A stretch of 64,000 nt of DNA. Origin: Tabrizicola piscis (lineage in GTDB: Bacteria > Pseudomonadota > Alphaproteobacteria > Rhodobacterales > Rhodobacteraceae). Made by a program: the position numbers and the translations under genes. Every line of letters starts with the position of its first letter. The first letter of the stretch is position 1. The notes below the pieces were generated by a model. The model saw only the letters and a program-made list of their open reading frames with translations. It searched no databases and was not told where the DNA came from. Where the stretch lies: assembly GCF_003940805.1 (NCBI RefSeq), contig NZ_CP034328.1, positions 1,532,001 to 1,596,000 on the forward strand. The letters run 5' to 3'. Positions 26,758-35,856 of the stretch are shown here, in pieces.

Positions 26758-27420
26758 ATGGAACCCGCCCTCCGCCGCGCCTATCGCCGTGAAAGCGAAG
26801 AGACCCGCCGCGCCGACCTGATCGCCGCCACGCAAGAGCTGGTAGCCGAAGGCGGGCCGGAGGCTGCGACCGTGCGCGCCATTGCCGCGCGGGCCGGGGT
26901 GACAGCGGGCCTGATCCGCCACTACTTCCATACCAAGGACGAACTGACCCGGGCCGCCTACCTGTCCTTGATGGACGGGATGACGGCCAAAGGATCGGAT
27001 GCGCTTGAAGGCGTCGGCGCCGCGCCAGAGGAACGTCTGGCCGCCTTCGTGTCGGCCTCGCTGCGGCCCCCTGTGCTGGACGTGGGGGCTGTGGTTCTTT
27101 GGGCAGGCTACATGCACAAGGTCCGCACCGACCCGGAACTCAAGACCGTTCACGAAGCCGCCTACCTCGCCTATCGCGACATGCTGCAATCGTTGATCGC
27201 CGCCCTGCCCCGCAGTGCTTCAGACGCCCAGTTGCGCGCCGAGGCGATTGCCTGCAACGGGCTGATCGACGGGCTGTGGGTGGAAGGCTCCATCCTGTCG
27301 CACGCCTTTGCCCCGGGTGAGATCGTGACCATCGGCCTGCGGTCGGTGGGCGCGATCCTTGGGGTCGACCTTATCGCCCACTCCGCCATGCTGCCCGATC
27401 CCGGAAAGATACTGCCATGA
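26758..27420 (+). CDS. TetR/BetI-like transcriptional regulator
   Basis: 220 residues. The helix-turn-helix lies in TVRAIAARAGVTAGLIRHYF (about 40-59) and the C-terminal ligand domain resembles BetI (ACNGLIDGLWVEGSIL). No choline genes are nearby; instead its stop overlaps the aminotransferase start as ATGA, so the likely job is control of the aruH/aruI-like operon and itself. The ligand is unknown; arginine or 2-ketoarginine would fit the context. Confidence 0.85.
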   Translation: MEPALRRAYRRESEETRRADLIAATQELVAEGGPEAATVRAIAARAGVTAGLIRHYFHTKDELTRAAYLSLMDGMTAKGSDALEGVGAAPEERLAAFVSASLRPPVLDVGAVVLWAGYMHKVRTDPELKTVHEAAYLAYRDMLQSLIAALPRSASDAQLRAEAIACNGLIDGLWVEGSILSHAFAPGEIVTIGLRSVGAILGVDLIAHSAMLPDPGKILP

Positions 27421-28604
27421 GATACGCATCCGTCACCGACCGTCTGGCAGGCCTTGGCGGCGCCAAATGGGAAATCCACGCCCGCGCCCGGGCGATGAAG
27501 GCCGCCGGGGCCGAGATCATCGAACTGACCATTGGTGAACCTGACGTGCCGACGCCGGCACAGCTTTTGTCGGCGGCGGCGGGGGCCATGACATCCGGGC
27601 GCACTGGGTATTCCAACGGGCGGGGCGAACAGGCCGTGGTTGCGGCGCTGGCCGCACGTTACAGCGCCCGACGCGGGCGGCAGATCGGCACCGATCAGGT
27701 CATGTGCCTGCCCGGCACCCAGACCACGCTTTATGCCGTTCTGCGCACGCTGGTCGAAGCCGGTGACGAAGTCCTGCTGGGCGATCCGATGTATGCCACC
27801 TACGAAGGGCTGATTTCCCAGACCGGCGCGAAAATGGTGCCGGTTCCGCTGCGCCCGGAACTCGGCTTCCGGATGCAGGCAGCCGATGTGGCGGCCCGGA
27901 TCACGCCGCGCACGCGGGTCTTGTTCCTGAACTCGCCCCACAACCCCACAGGTGCCGTCCTGCGGGCCGACGATCTGCGCGCCCTGTGCGACGTCGCCCG
28001 CGCGCATGACCTGTGGATCCTGTCGGACGAGGTGTATGAAGATCTGGTCTTTCCGGGGGTCAGTTTCACCTCGCCCCTCGACCTTCCCGATATGGCGGAC
28101 CGGGTGGTTGTCGCCTCATCCATCTCCAAGTCGCACGCGGCGCCCGGCTTCCGCTCTGGCTGGTGCATTGGCCCGGCCGAGTTCTGCCAGCGGCTGCTGC
28201 CACTTTCAGAAACCATGCTATTCGGGTCGCAACCCTTTATCGCTGACATGACTGCCCTTGCAGTTTCCGAACATTCGCCCGTCGCGGATGGCATGGCGGA
28301 ACGCTTTTCGCGCCGGGCCGGGCTGATCGCGCAGACGCTGGACGGGGTGGCCGGCCTGCGGGTGCACCGGCCAGAGGCAGGGATGTTCGCGCTGGTCGAT
28401 GTGCGGGCCACCGGGCTTTCGGGCGCGGCCTTTGCGACCAGCCTGCTGGAGCGTACGCATGTGGCCGTGATGCCGGGGGAAAGCTTTGGTGCCGGGTTGC
28501 AAGGCTGGCTACGCCTGTCGCTGACGCAATCGGATGACCGCACGGTCGAGGCAGCGGGTCGCATTGCCGCCCATGCCGCCACGCTTTTGGGGAACGCAGC
28601 ATGA
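27417..28604 (+). CDS. aruH: Class I aminotransferase, arginine:pyruvate transaminase-like
   Basis: 395 residues, fold type I PLP enzyme. LNSPHNPTGA has Asn176, SDEVYEDL has Asp204 and Tyr207, and SISKSHAAPGFRSGW has the Schiff-base Lys238. From memory the whole sequence follows Pseudomonas aeruginosa AruH (start MRYs..., NSPHNPsGA, DLWxxSDEVY). AruH moves the amino group of arginine to pyruvate, giving 2-ketoarginine and alanine. The directly following gene matches the next enzyme, which strengthens the call. Other aromatic or branched substrates are not excluded. Confidence 0.78.
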   Translation: MRYASVTDRLAGLGGAKWEIHARARAMKAAGAEIIELTIGEPDVPTPAQLLSAAAGAMTSGRTGYSNGRGEQAVVAALAARYSARRGRQIGTDQVMCLPGTQTTLYAVLRTLVEAGDEVLLGDPMYATYEGLISQTGAKMVPVPLRPELGFRMQAADVAARITPRTRVLFLNSPHNPTGAVLRADDLRALCDVARAHDLWILSDEVYEDLVFPGVSFTSPLDLPDMADRVVVASSISKSHAAPGFRSGWCIGPAEFCQRLLPLSETMLFGSQPFIADMTALAVSEHSPVADGMAERFSRRAGLIAQTLDGVAGLRVHRPEAGMFALVDVRATGLSGAAFATSLLERTHVAVMPGESFGAGLQGWLRLSLTQSDDRTVEAAGRIAAHAATLLGNAA

Positions 28605-30181
28605 CCACCGTTGGCATCCGTCTGGTCGAAGGCCTTGCTGCGCGCGGCGTTGATGTTGTCTTCGGCATCCCCGGGGTTCACACGCTCGAGCTTTACCGGG
28701 GCCTTGCTGCCGCGAAGGACCGGATCCGCCATGTCACCCCGCGCCACGAACAGGGCGCGGGCTTCATGGCCGACGGCTATGCCCGCGTCACCGGCAAGCC
28801 CGGCGTGGCCTTTGTCATCACCGGACCGGGGCTGACCAACGTCCTGACCGCGATGGCGCAAGCCAAGGCGGATTCGGTGCCGATGCTGGTCGTGTCTGGC
28901 CTTGGGCGCAGCGATACGCTGGGCAAGGGGCTGGGCCGGTTGCATGAACTGCCGGATCAGGGCGCGATGGTCAGCACCCTGTGCCATTCCGAAACCGTGA
29001 CCGACCCCAAGAAACTGGGTGAGGTGCTGGACCGTGCCTTTGCCGCCATGACCGGCAGCCGCCCCGGCCCGGCGCATATCCAGATTTCGACCAACATGAT
29101 GGGCCAGCCCTGCCCCGCCTTGCCGCCCCCGGTCGAAGGTGTGTCGGCAGTCCCGTTGCCGCTGGGCCGGATGCGCAGCGTGGCGAACGCGCTGAACAAT
29201 GCCGAACGGGTCGTCATCCTTGCCGGTGGCGGGGTGCGCCGCGCCGAAGGTGCCCTGCAAAAACTGGCCGAGGCGCTGGATGCCCCGGTGATCCTGACCG
29301 CCAACGCCCGCGGCGCGATGCACGGGCATCGGCTGGTCGTCCCCGCCTCGCCCAGCCTGACCGCAGTGCGCGCGCTGATTGCGGGGGCTGATCTGGTGCT
29401 TGCCGTGGGAACCGAAATCGGGCCGACCGACTATGACGTCTATGCCAAGGGCGGCGTGCCTGACCTGTCCGGCATGATCCGCATCGACATCTGTGCCGAA
29501 CAACTGGCCCGCCACCCGGCGCGCGTTGCCCTCCGCGGGGATGCAGGGGCCGTGCTGACCGCGTTGCAGCCAATGGTCATGCGGTCAAACCGCGAAGGCG
29601 CCAGCCGGGCCGAGGCGACGCGCACCGCCGCGCGCGCCGAACTCGCCGGTCTTTATGAACCCATGCCCGGCCAGCTTGAGATGGTGGAGGCGATCCGCAC
29701 CGCCACCCCCGGCGCGATCATCGTGGGCGACAGCACCCAGCCGGTCTATGCCGGGAACCTGTACTACGACCACGACCGCCCCGGCGGCTGGTTCAACGCC
29801 GCCACCGGCTATGGCGCGCTTGGCTATGCGCCTGGCGCTGCGGTGGGGGCGGCCATCGCAGCACCCGGGGTGCCGGTGGTCTGCCTGATTGGCGACGGGG
29901 GCTTGCAGTTCAGCCCCGGCGAACTTCGCACCGCGCTGGATGAAAAGCTGCCCATCACCTTTGTCGTCTGGAACAACTCCGGCTTCCGCGAGATTGCCGA
30001 GGCGATGCGGCAGGCCAAGATCGAGGTTTTGGGCTGCGACCCCTCACCGCTGGAGATGGAGAGCTTCGCCTTCGCCTGCGGCCTGCCCTTCGCCAGCATC
30101 CCGCAAGACCCCGAGGCGGTGATCGACGCGCTGTCCCAGCCACAAGACGGGCCAAGGCTGATCGAAATTCAGGTCCGCTGA
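28601..30181 (+). CDS. aruI: TPP-dependent 2-ketoarginine decarboxylase-like enzyme
   Basis: 526 residues with the three-domain layout of acetolactate-synthase-like TPP enzymes. The catalytic Glu is in PRHEQGAGFMADGYAR (about 48), and the TPP/Mg motif is GDGGLQFSPGEL...WNNSGF (about 432-462). It lacks features needed to call it acetolactate synthase, and there is no small subunit gene. Overlap by 4 bases with the AruH-like gene and similarity to AruI suggest decarboxylation of 5-guanidino-2-oxopentanoate to guanidinobutanal. Without a search, a different 2-oxo acid remains possible. It ends inside the convergent MFS gene by 13 bases. Confidence 0.72.
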   Translation: MTTVGIRLVEGLAARGVDVVFGIPGVHTLELYRGLAAAKDRIRHVTPRHEQGAGFMADGYARVTGKPGVAFVITGPGLTNVLTAMAQAKADSVPMLVVSGLGRSDTLGKGLGRLHELPDQGAMVSTLCHSETVTDPKKLGEVLDRAFAAMTGSRPGPAHIQISTNMMGQPCPALPPPVEGVSAVPLPLGRMRSVANALNNAERVVILAGGGVRRAEGALQKLAEALDAPVILTANARGAMHGHRLVVPASPSLTAVRALIAGADLVLAVGTEIGPTDYDVYAKGGVPDLSGMIRIDICAEQLARHPARVALRGDAGAVLTALQPMVMRSNREGASRAEATRTAARAELAGLYEPMPGQLEMVEAIRTATPGAIIVGDSTQPVYAGNLYYDHDRPGGWFNAATGYGALGYAPGAAVGAAIAAPGVPVVCLIGDGGLQFSPGELRTALDEKLPITFVVWNNSGFREIAEAMRQAKIEVLGCDPSPLEMESFAFACGLPFASIPQDPEAVIDALSQPQDGPRLIEIQVR

Positions 30182-31314
30182 CGCGCCATCAGCGGGGCCA
30201 GAAGGAAGATCGCCCCGACAAGGCAGGCGGCAAAGACAAAGGCCATGCGAAGGCCAAAGGCCCCGGCGATCACGCCCAGAAGCGGCGGGCCGAAGAAATA
30301 GCCGAAGTAGCCCAGAAGCGTGGCCCGGGCGACAGCCCGCGCCCGTGCGCCCGGCGCGCTCATCTGCCCCACCAGCGAAAACGCCGTGGGCGCAAGGACA
30401 GATGCGCCGATCCCCATGACGATAAAGCCAAGGTAGGCCATCCCCGGCCCCCCGGCCTGCGCCGCGACAAAGGCCCCGATGGCCGCGATCACCGCGCCCA
30501 GCCGCATCAGCGTGAACGGGTTCACCCTCCCCGCAAGCCACTGCCCGCCCAAGCGCGAAAAGCCCATCGTCAAGGCAAGGGCCGCAGGCCCCAGCGCCCC
30601 CTGCTCCGGGCTGCCGCCCAGCGTCTGCTCGATATGCAGGGCCGACCAGTTTTCCGCCGCGTTCTCGGTCATGAAGGCGATCAGCACGATCCCCCCGCCA
30701 ATCACGGGCACAAGGCCCAGCGGCACCGCCGTTCCGTCCTTTGGCTTGCGCAACCCGTCGATCCGGCCGTCGCGTTCCAGCGTGGCCAGCGCGCAGATCA
30801 GGCCGACGGCGGCCATCGTGCCCATCACCCAGGCCGGGGACCATCCCGCCCCACGCAGAACGCCGGTCAGGATCGCCCCGCCCGCGTAGCCAAAGGAATA
30901 GGCGGCATGGGCGAGGTTCATCAGATGCAGCCCGCGCTGCGTTTCCATCGCCGCCACCCGGGCGTTCATCAAGACATCGGTCAATCCCGTTGCCGCGCCC
31001 GCGCAAGCCATCGCCAGCGGGAACACCCAAAGCAAGGTCGTCTGCCCCGGCAGCGCGAAAGCCCCCGCCATCAACGCCACCGACAGCGGCAAGGCGGCCC
31101 GCCCCAAGGCCGCGCCAAAGGCCGGGGCCACCAGCATGGCGCTGATCGCCGCGATGGGCGTGAAAAAGATCAAAAGGCCCAGCTGCGCCTCATCCACCCC
31201 CAGCATCGCCTTCAGGTCCGGCAGAGCGGCGGCAAAGGTGCCCCACAAGACGCCCATCGCTGCAAAGGCGGCCATGGCGGGCCGCGCATAGGCAAGGGTG
31301 GCAAGGGGGGACAT
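30169..31314 (-). CDS. MFS transporter
   Basis: 381 residues with about twelve membrane helices in two halves. The first half begins FAAMGVLWGTFAAALPDLKA and the second is near LTMGFSRLGGQWLAGRVNPF. GAAGGAG stands 8 bases before the ATG. The substrate is not predictable; this group is close to sugar/aromatic efflux types (YbjJ-like). It converges on and overlaps the aruI-like gene by 13 bases. Confidence 0.87.
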   Translation of the reverse strand: MSPLATLAYARPAMAAFAAMGVLWGTFAAALPDLKAMLGVDEAQLGLLIFFTPIAAISAMLVAPAFGAALGRAALPLSVALMAGAFALPGQTTLLWVFPLAMACAGAATGLTDVLMNARVAAMETQRGLHLMNLAHAAYSFGYAGGAILTGVLRGAGWSPAWVMGTMAAVGLICALATLERDGRIDGLRKPKDGTAVPLGLVPVIGGGIVLIAFMTENAAENWSALHIEQTLGGSPEQGALGPAALALTMGFSRLGGQWLAGRVNPFTLMRLGAVIAAIGAFVAAQAGGPGMAYLGFIVMGIGASVLAPTAFSLVGQMSAPGARARAVARATLLGYFGYFFGPPLLGVIAGAFGLRMAFVFAACLVGAIFLLAPLMARQRT

Positions 31315-31435
31315 CGGACAGGCTCCTTCGACGGAAAGGCACAGCTATCCCGGCGGCGGCGTCTCCGCCAGCCCAGCCACGACGCAACGCCCTGCTGAAA
31401 GCGACACCCGCGCAACTGGTGCAGGCGACGCGGTC

Positions 31436-31464
31436 CCCTCCCCCCTCGTGGGGGAGGGAGAGGG
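31436..31464. repeat. 29-base palindromic repeat, copy 1
   Basis: CCCTCCCCCCTCGTGGGGGA followed by GGGAGAGGG, identical to bases 53122-53150. The core forms a hairpin (CCCTCCCCC / GGGGGAGGG). It lies in the 290-base space between the MFS gene and rplY, in non-coding DNA like the other copy, and looks like a dispersed REP-type element. It could also end transcripts as a stem without a T-run. Confidence 0.75.
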
Positions 31465-31606
31465 AGGGGGCTGGTGCGGAAGCACACCAGCCCGATCCCT
31501 TCGCACCCGGCCACTTCCCGCTTTCCTTCGCCGCGATTCCCCGCTATAGGCCCCCGGTCGCGCCATGCACCCTTGGAGGATGGCGGATTTATATGGAGAA
31601 GAACCT

Positions 31607-32215
31607 ATGGCACGCGAGATCACCGATCTTCTGGCCGAGGTACGGACGGGGACAGGCAAGGGGGCCGCTCGTCAAGCTCGTCGTGAGGGCTACGTACCCG
31701 GTATCGTATACGGCGACGGTCAGGAACCGACGCCGGTCAAGCTGAAATACAACTACCTTCTGACCAAGCTGCGTCAGGGCCGGTTCCTGCAGTCGCTGTT
31801 CAACCTCAAGGTTGAAGGTCAGCCGGACGTCCACGTCATCTGCCGCGGCGTCCAGCGCGATGTGGTCAAGGACCTGCCGACCCACGTCGACCTGATGCGC
31901 GTCCACGACGAAAGCCGGATCGAGCTTTTCGTCCACGTGGACTTCATCAACCAGGAGGCCAGCCCGGGCCTCAAGCGTGGCGGTGTCCTGACTGTCGTCC
32001 GTTCGGAAGTCGAACTGGAAGTGACCGCGGGTGACATCCCCGATCACATCACGGTCGATCTGACCGGCAAGGTCATCGGCGACGTGATCCACATCGAAGA
32101 CGTGGTTCTGCCGGCCGGTGCAAAGCCGACGATCAACCGGAACTTCGTGATCGCGAACATCGCGGCCCCGTCGGGTCTGGTCAGCGCCGACAACGAGGAA
32201 GCCGGCGCCACCTGA
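31607..32215 (+). CDS. rplY: 50S ribosomal protein L25/general stress protein Ctc
   Basis: 202 residues, the long form with the 5S rRNA-binding L25 domain ([20 protein letters not shown]) followed by the TL5/Ctc C-terminal beta domain. The ATG at 31607 has GGAG eight bases upstream; the earlier in-frame ATG (31565) has no support. A GC-rich hairpin follows the stop. Confidence 0.95.
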   Translation: MAREITDLLAEVRTGTGKGAARQARREGYVPGIVYGDGQEPTPVKLKYNYLLTKLRQGRFLQSLFNLKVEGQPDVHVICRGVQRDVVKDLPTHVDLMRVHDESRIELFVHVDFINQEASPGLKRGGVLTVVRSEVELEVTAGDIPDHITVDLTGKVIGDVIHIEDVVLPAGAKPTINRNFVIANIAAPSGLVSADNEEAGAT

Positions 32216-32241
32216 GGCGTCTGAACCTTTTCGGATCGCGC

Positions 32242-32261
32242 GGGGGGCCTTTGGGCCCCCC
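32242..32261 (+). terminator. Terminator after rplY
   Basis: GGGGGGCC pairs with GGCCCCCC around TTTG, 27 bases after the rplY stop, followed by GTTGCATT. The stem is very strong; the T-run is poor. Confidence 0.7.
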
Positions 32262-32297
32262 GTTGCATTAAGACGGCTTGGACGACCGCAAAGTCCC

Positions 32298-32963
32298 TCA
32301 GCGCCGGTAGACCACAGTTGCACCCTTCGTCCCCAGCGGTTCGGGCTGGAAACCCTGGGCCACAAGGCTTTCGCGCACGCGGGCTTCGCCTTCGGGGCCA
32401 TAAAGCCCGGGGTGCAGTTCCACCACGACCAGCCGGATTCCGGTCAAGGGGGTTGCCAACACCTCAAGCTCGGCACCTTCGATGTCGCAGCACAGCACGG
32501 TCGGGCGGTGTTCTTCCAATAGGGCGGCCAGCGGCAAGGCAGGCACGCGGATCACCCTTGCGTTCGGCGGCCACCCCTCGGGCCCCTGCAACGCGCTGGC
32601 CCAGAAGGCCGGACGCTGGCCGAACTCCACGTCTTTCGTGGCACCGCCGGTCACTGCCCCGTGCATCAGGCGGACGCCGTCAAACCCGTTGGCGGCAAGT
32701 GTCCCCCGCGCCAAGGCCAGCGTATCGGGGACCGCCTCAACCCCCGTCACCGCATGCGCGCCCAGCACCCGGGCGGCCAGCGCACACAGAAACCCGATCC
32801 CCGCGCCAAGGTCCATGAACCGGTCACCCGGGCGCAGATGGGCAAGGATCGCATCAGCCTCCTGATGCTCGTAGCGCCCGGTGGTGAAAGCCCGCTCCAA
32901 CCCGCCGCGGATCGCCGTTTCGGGCAGGGTCAGGGTCAACCCGCGCAAGGTGAAACTGGGCAT
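32298..32963 (-). CDS. FkbM-family SAM-dependent methyltransferase
   Basis: 221 residues. SAM motif FMDLGAGIGFLCALAARVLG (about 50-69), acidic residue in VTGVEAVPDTL, and the FkbM feature CCDIEGAELEVL in the middle. FkbM proteins methylate hydroxyl groups on sugars or other small molecules. The neighbours (rplY, pth) give no substrate clue. It is divergent from pth with 116 bases between starts. Confidence 0.82.
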   Translation of the reverse strand: MPSFTLRGLTLTLPETAIRGGLERAFTTGRYEHQEADAILAHLRPGDRFMDLGAGIGFLCALAARVLGAHAVTGVEAVPDTLALARGTLAANGFDGVRLMHGAVTGGATKDVEFGQRPAFWASALQGPEGWPPNARVIRVPALPLAALLEEHRPTVLCCDIEGAELEVLATPLTGIRLVVVELHPGLYGPEGEARVRESLVAQGFQPEPLGTKGATVVYRR

Positions 32964-33079
32964 CTGGCGCAGGCCTCGGTGCGGATTGGTGGCGGGTTGG
33001 TTGCGGTGTCAGCCCTTCCGCCGCTATACCGCCACTCTAATGACGGCACGACAACCCGTCCAGCGGCAGGAGGCGAGTG

Positions 33080-33778
33080 GTGAAACTCTGGGTTGGCCTT
33101 GGCAATCCCGGGCCGAAATACGCGGGCAACCGCCACAACATCGGCTTTATGGCGCTGGACCGGATCGCCGCCGACCATGGCTTTGCGCCATGGCGCAAGG
33201 CGCATCACGGGCTGGTCACCGAAGGTCGGCTGGGGGCTGAAAAGGTTGTGCTGCTCAAGCCCGATACCTTCATGAACCTGTCCGGTCAGGCAGTGCAATC
33301 GGCCGTGACCTTCTGGAAACTGCCGCTGGCCGATGTCACGGTGTTTCATGACGAACTGGATCTGGCCCCGGGCAAGCTGCGCCTGAAACTGGGCGGTGGC
33401 CATGCCGGTCACAACGGCCTGCGGTCGATCCACGGGCATCTGGGTGACACCTATGCCCGGGTCCGCCTTGGCATCGGCCACCCCGGCCAAAAGGATGCCG
33501 TCGCGGCCTACGTCCTGCACGACTTCGCCAAGGCTGATGCCGACTGGCTGGAGGACTTGCTGCGCGGAATATCCGAAGGTGCCCCGGCCCTTGCCGAGGG
33601 CAATGAGCAAAAATTCATGAACGCCGTCGCCTTGCGCACCGCCCCGCCCCGATCCTCGACCGGGCAGGAAAAGTCCAGCCAGGACAAGGCCGGGATGCCC
33701 GCGCCGCCCGCAGCACCGACCGTGGAGGAGGAGGACAAGCGCAGCCCGGTGCAAAAGCTTTTGGACAAGTTCCGATGA
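33080..33778 (+). CDS. pth: Peptidyl-tRNA hydrolase
   Basis: Releases tRNA from dropped-off peptidyl-tRNA. 232 residues; MKLWVGLGNPGPKYAGNRHN has the conserved Asn and catalytic His, DELDL the Asp, and GGGHAGHNGLRSI the second signature. AGGAGG at 33068-33073 is 6 bases from the GTG at 33080 and 3 from an in-frame GTG at 33077, so 33080 is the better start. The tail of about 45 residues, rich in Pro and Glu, is longer than in E. coli. Its end overlaps the DUF2332 gene by 4 bases. Confidence 0.95.
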   Translation: MKLWVGLGNPGPKYAGNRHNIGFMALDRIAADHGFAPWRKAHHGLVTEGRLGAEKVVLLKPDTFMNLSGQAVQSAVTFWKLPLADVTVFHDELDLAPGKLRLKLGGGHAGHNGLRSIHGHLGDTYARVRLGIGHPGQKDAVAAYVLHDFAKADADWLEDLLRGISEGAPALAEGNEQKFMNAVALRTAPPRSSTGQEKSSQDKAGMPAPPAAPTVEEEDKRSPVQKLLDKFR

Positions 33779-34796
33779 CCGTCCGCCAAGCCTTCCGCGA
33801 TCAGGCAAGGTCCTGCGCAGCGCTGGGTTCGCCCCTGATGGCGCGGCTGATGGCCGGTCTGGCCGAAGGGCTGCAACCCGGCACCCCGGTTGCGGATCAG
33901 GTGCTTGGCTGGCAGGGCGATCCCTCGTCTCGGGCCGATTCCGTTCCGCTCCGGCTGGCGGGCGGGTTGCATGCCCTGATCCTGACCGGGCAAGACCCCG
34001 ATCTGGCCGCCGCCTATGCCCTACCTGACTCTGACCCGACCGGGGCCGCCCTTGCCGCCCTTGCCCGGCATCCGGATTTCCTGCTCGACTGGCTGAAATC
34101 CCCGCCTCAGACCAACGAAGTGCGCCGCTCGGCCGTCTTGATCGCCGCCGCGCATTGGCTGACCGCGCGGTTCGGCAAGCCCCTCGTCTTGTCCGAGCTT
34201 GGGGCCAGTGCCGGGCTGAACCTGCTGTGGGACCATTACGCGCTTGACCTTGCCGGCCAGCGCCACGGCCTCGCCGACGCGGTGCTGACGCTGGCGCCCG
34301 ACTGGACCGGCCCTTTGCCACCCTTGGCGACGCCGACCGTCATCAACCGCGCGGGCGTGGACCTCAACCCGCTTGACCCCGTGGCTGACCGGCTGCGGCT
34401 TCTGGCCTATCTCTGGGCCGACCAGCCCGAGCGTCTGACCCGCACCCGCGCAGCGCTGGACCTTGCCGCAAATGTCCGCCCGAAGGTGGAGCAGGGCGAC
34501 GCGGCAGACTGGCTGGAGGCGCGGCTGCAGACCCGGCATGAAGGGGCGGTCCATCTTGTCTGTCATACCATCGCCTGGCAGTACTTCCCCCCGACACCGA
34601 CGCCCGCGCGCGTGCGGCGCTGGCCCGGGCCGGAGCAGCGGCAACCGACTGCGCGCCGATTGCCCATCTGGGGTTGGAGGCTGACAGTGAATCGCCGGGC
34701 GCCGGCCTGACCCTGACGCTTTGGCCCGGGGGCGAAACCCTCCGCCTTGGCCGCGCCGATTTTCATGGCCGCTGGGTGGACTGGCAGGCAGTCTGA
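33775..34796 (+). pseudogene. DUF2332 protein with a single-base frameshift
   Basis: The first 270 residues match DUF2332 (SELGASAGLNLLWD and HLVCHTIAWQYFPP). After QYFPP the frame turns into an Arg/Pro-rich run that stops at 34710. Reading on in the next frame from 34593 restores family-like sequence for 67 residues (ending LTLTLWPGGETLRLG and FHGRWVDWQAV) to a stop at 34794-34796. The switch lies at a run of six C (34587-34592); seven would give one frame. Either a consensus error or a true mutation. The frame overlaps pth by 4 bases. Function of the family is not known. Confidence 0.8.
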
Positions 34797-34875
34797 CCCG
34801 CCCCTCTTTGTTCGACTTCGTCTCCTCATCGGCCCCCCGCGCGAGGAGTGACGAAGTCATCGACGAGCAGCCCCC

Positions 34876-35856
34876 TCAGCGCGGCACCAGCCCCGCCAAG
34901 GCCCGTGACACCAGCGAAGATACCGCCGGACGCTCCAGCGCGACGAAAGGCATCGGGCGGCACAGCTCCATCGCGGCAACCCCGACGCGGGCGGTCAGGG
35001 CGCCATTGACCACCCCCTCGCCGAAGCGGCGCGACAGTTTGGACAGGACACCGCCCCCCGCCACGGACCCGATCATGTCATCGGTCAACGCCAGCGCGCC
35101 GGCGGCAAGCAGCGATGCGAAGACCCGCCGCAACAGGCGCAGGCTGCCGAAACTGCCGGACCGCCCGCCGTAGATTTCGGCAATCCGCCGGATCATCCGC
35201 AGGTTGGCAAAGCCCGCCACCGCCACATCGGCCAAGGCCAGCGGCACCAGAGCCGTGACCGTAGCCACCTGCCGCGCCGCCGCCTCGACCACCAGCCGCG
35301 CCTCGGCGTCCAGCGTGGCCAGCACCTCGCGCTCCGCCAGCGCAAGCAGCGCATCGGCATCCATCACCTCCGCCTCACGCTCGGCCAGTCGCGCCCGGCC
35401 CCAGGCGGTGTCGCCCCGGGCCGCGTAAAGCCGGGTCAGCGCCAGCACCATGCGGCGGGCTGCGGGAAGGTCTGCAGACTGCCGGGCCGAGACGGCGGAC
35501 AGACGCAGATCGTCCAGCCGTTTCAACCGGATGAAAGCCGCCCATTCGCGCAGCGACAGGACCAGCGCCGACAGAACCGCCACTGTGACAAGGGCAAAGG
35601 CAATCCAGCCCAGCACCTGATTTCGCGCCAGAAGGTTGGTCACGAAATCCCATGCCGCGACGCCAAGGACAAAGGTGAACAGCGCGCCAAAGGCCCAAAG
35701 GGCAAAGCGGCGCAAACCCCCGCCCTTGCGTTGCGACAGGGCAGCCACGGCCTGCATCGCCTGCCCTTCGGCCATCATCTCCGGAACCGGCGGGGCCGAG
35801 GACGGGTCGGCCGCATCCGCGATCTCTTGCAGGAAGGGTTTGGGCGGGCGGGTCAC
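34876..35856 (-). CDS. TIGR01620/YcjF-like membrane protein (DUF697)
   Basis: 326 residues. Two membrane helices (about 54-75 and 80-100) precede a soluble region and a C-terminal DUF697-like hydrophobic part. It corresponds to E. coli YcjF, which is encoded next to ycjX. The start overlaps the ycjX stop as ATGA, so the pair is co-translated. The YcjX/YcjF pair is heat- and envelope-stress-induced in enterics; its biochemical job is unclear. Confidence 0.82.
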   Translation of the reverse strand: MTRPPKPFLQEIADAADPSSAPPVPEMMAEGQAMQAVAALSQRKGGGLRRFALWAFGALFTFVLGVAAWDFVTNLLARNQVLGWIAFALVTVAVLSALVLSLREWAAFIRLKRLDDLRLSAVSARQSADLPAARRMVLALTRLYAARGDTAWGRARLAEREAEVMDADALLALAEREVLATLDAEARLVVEAAARQVATVTALVPLALADVAVAGFANLRMIRRIAEIYGGRSGSFGSLRLLRRVFASLLAAGALALTDDMIGSVAGGGVLSKLSRRFGEGVVNGALTARVGVAAMELCRPMPFVALERPAVSSLVSRALAGLVPR

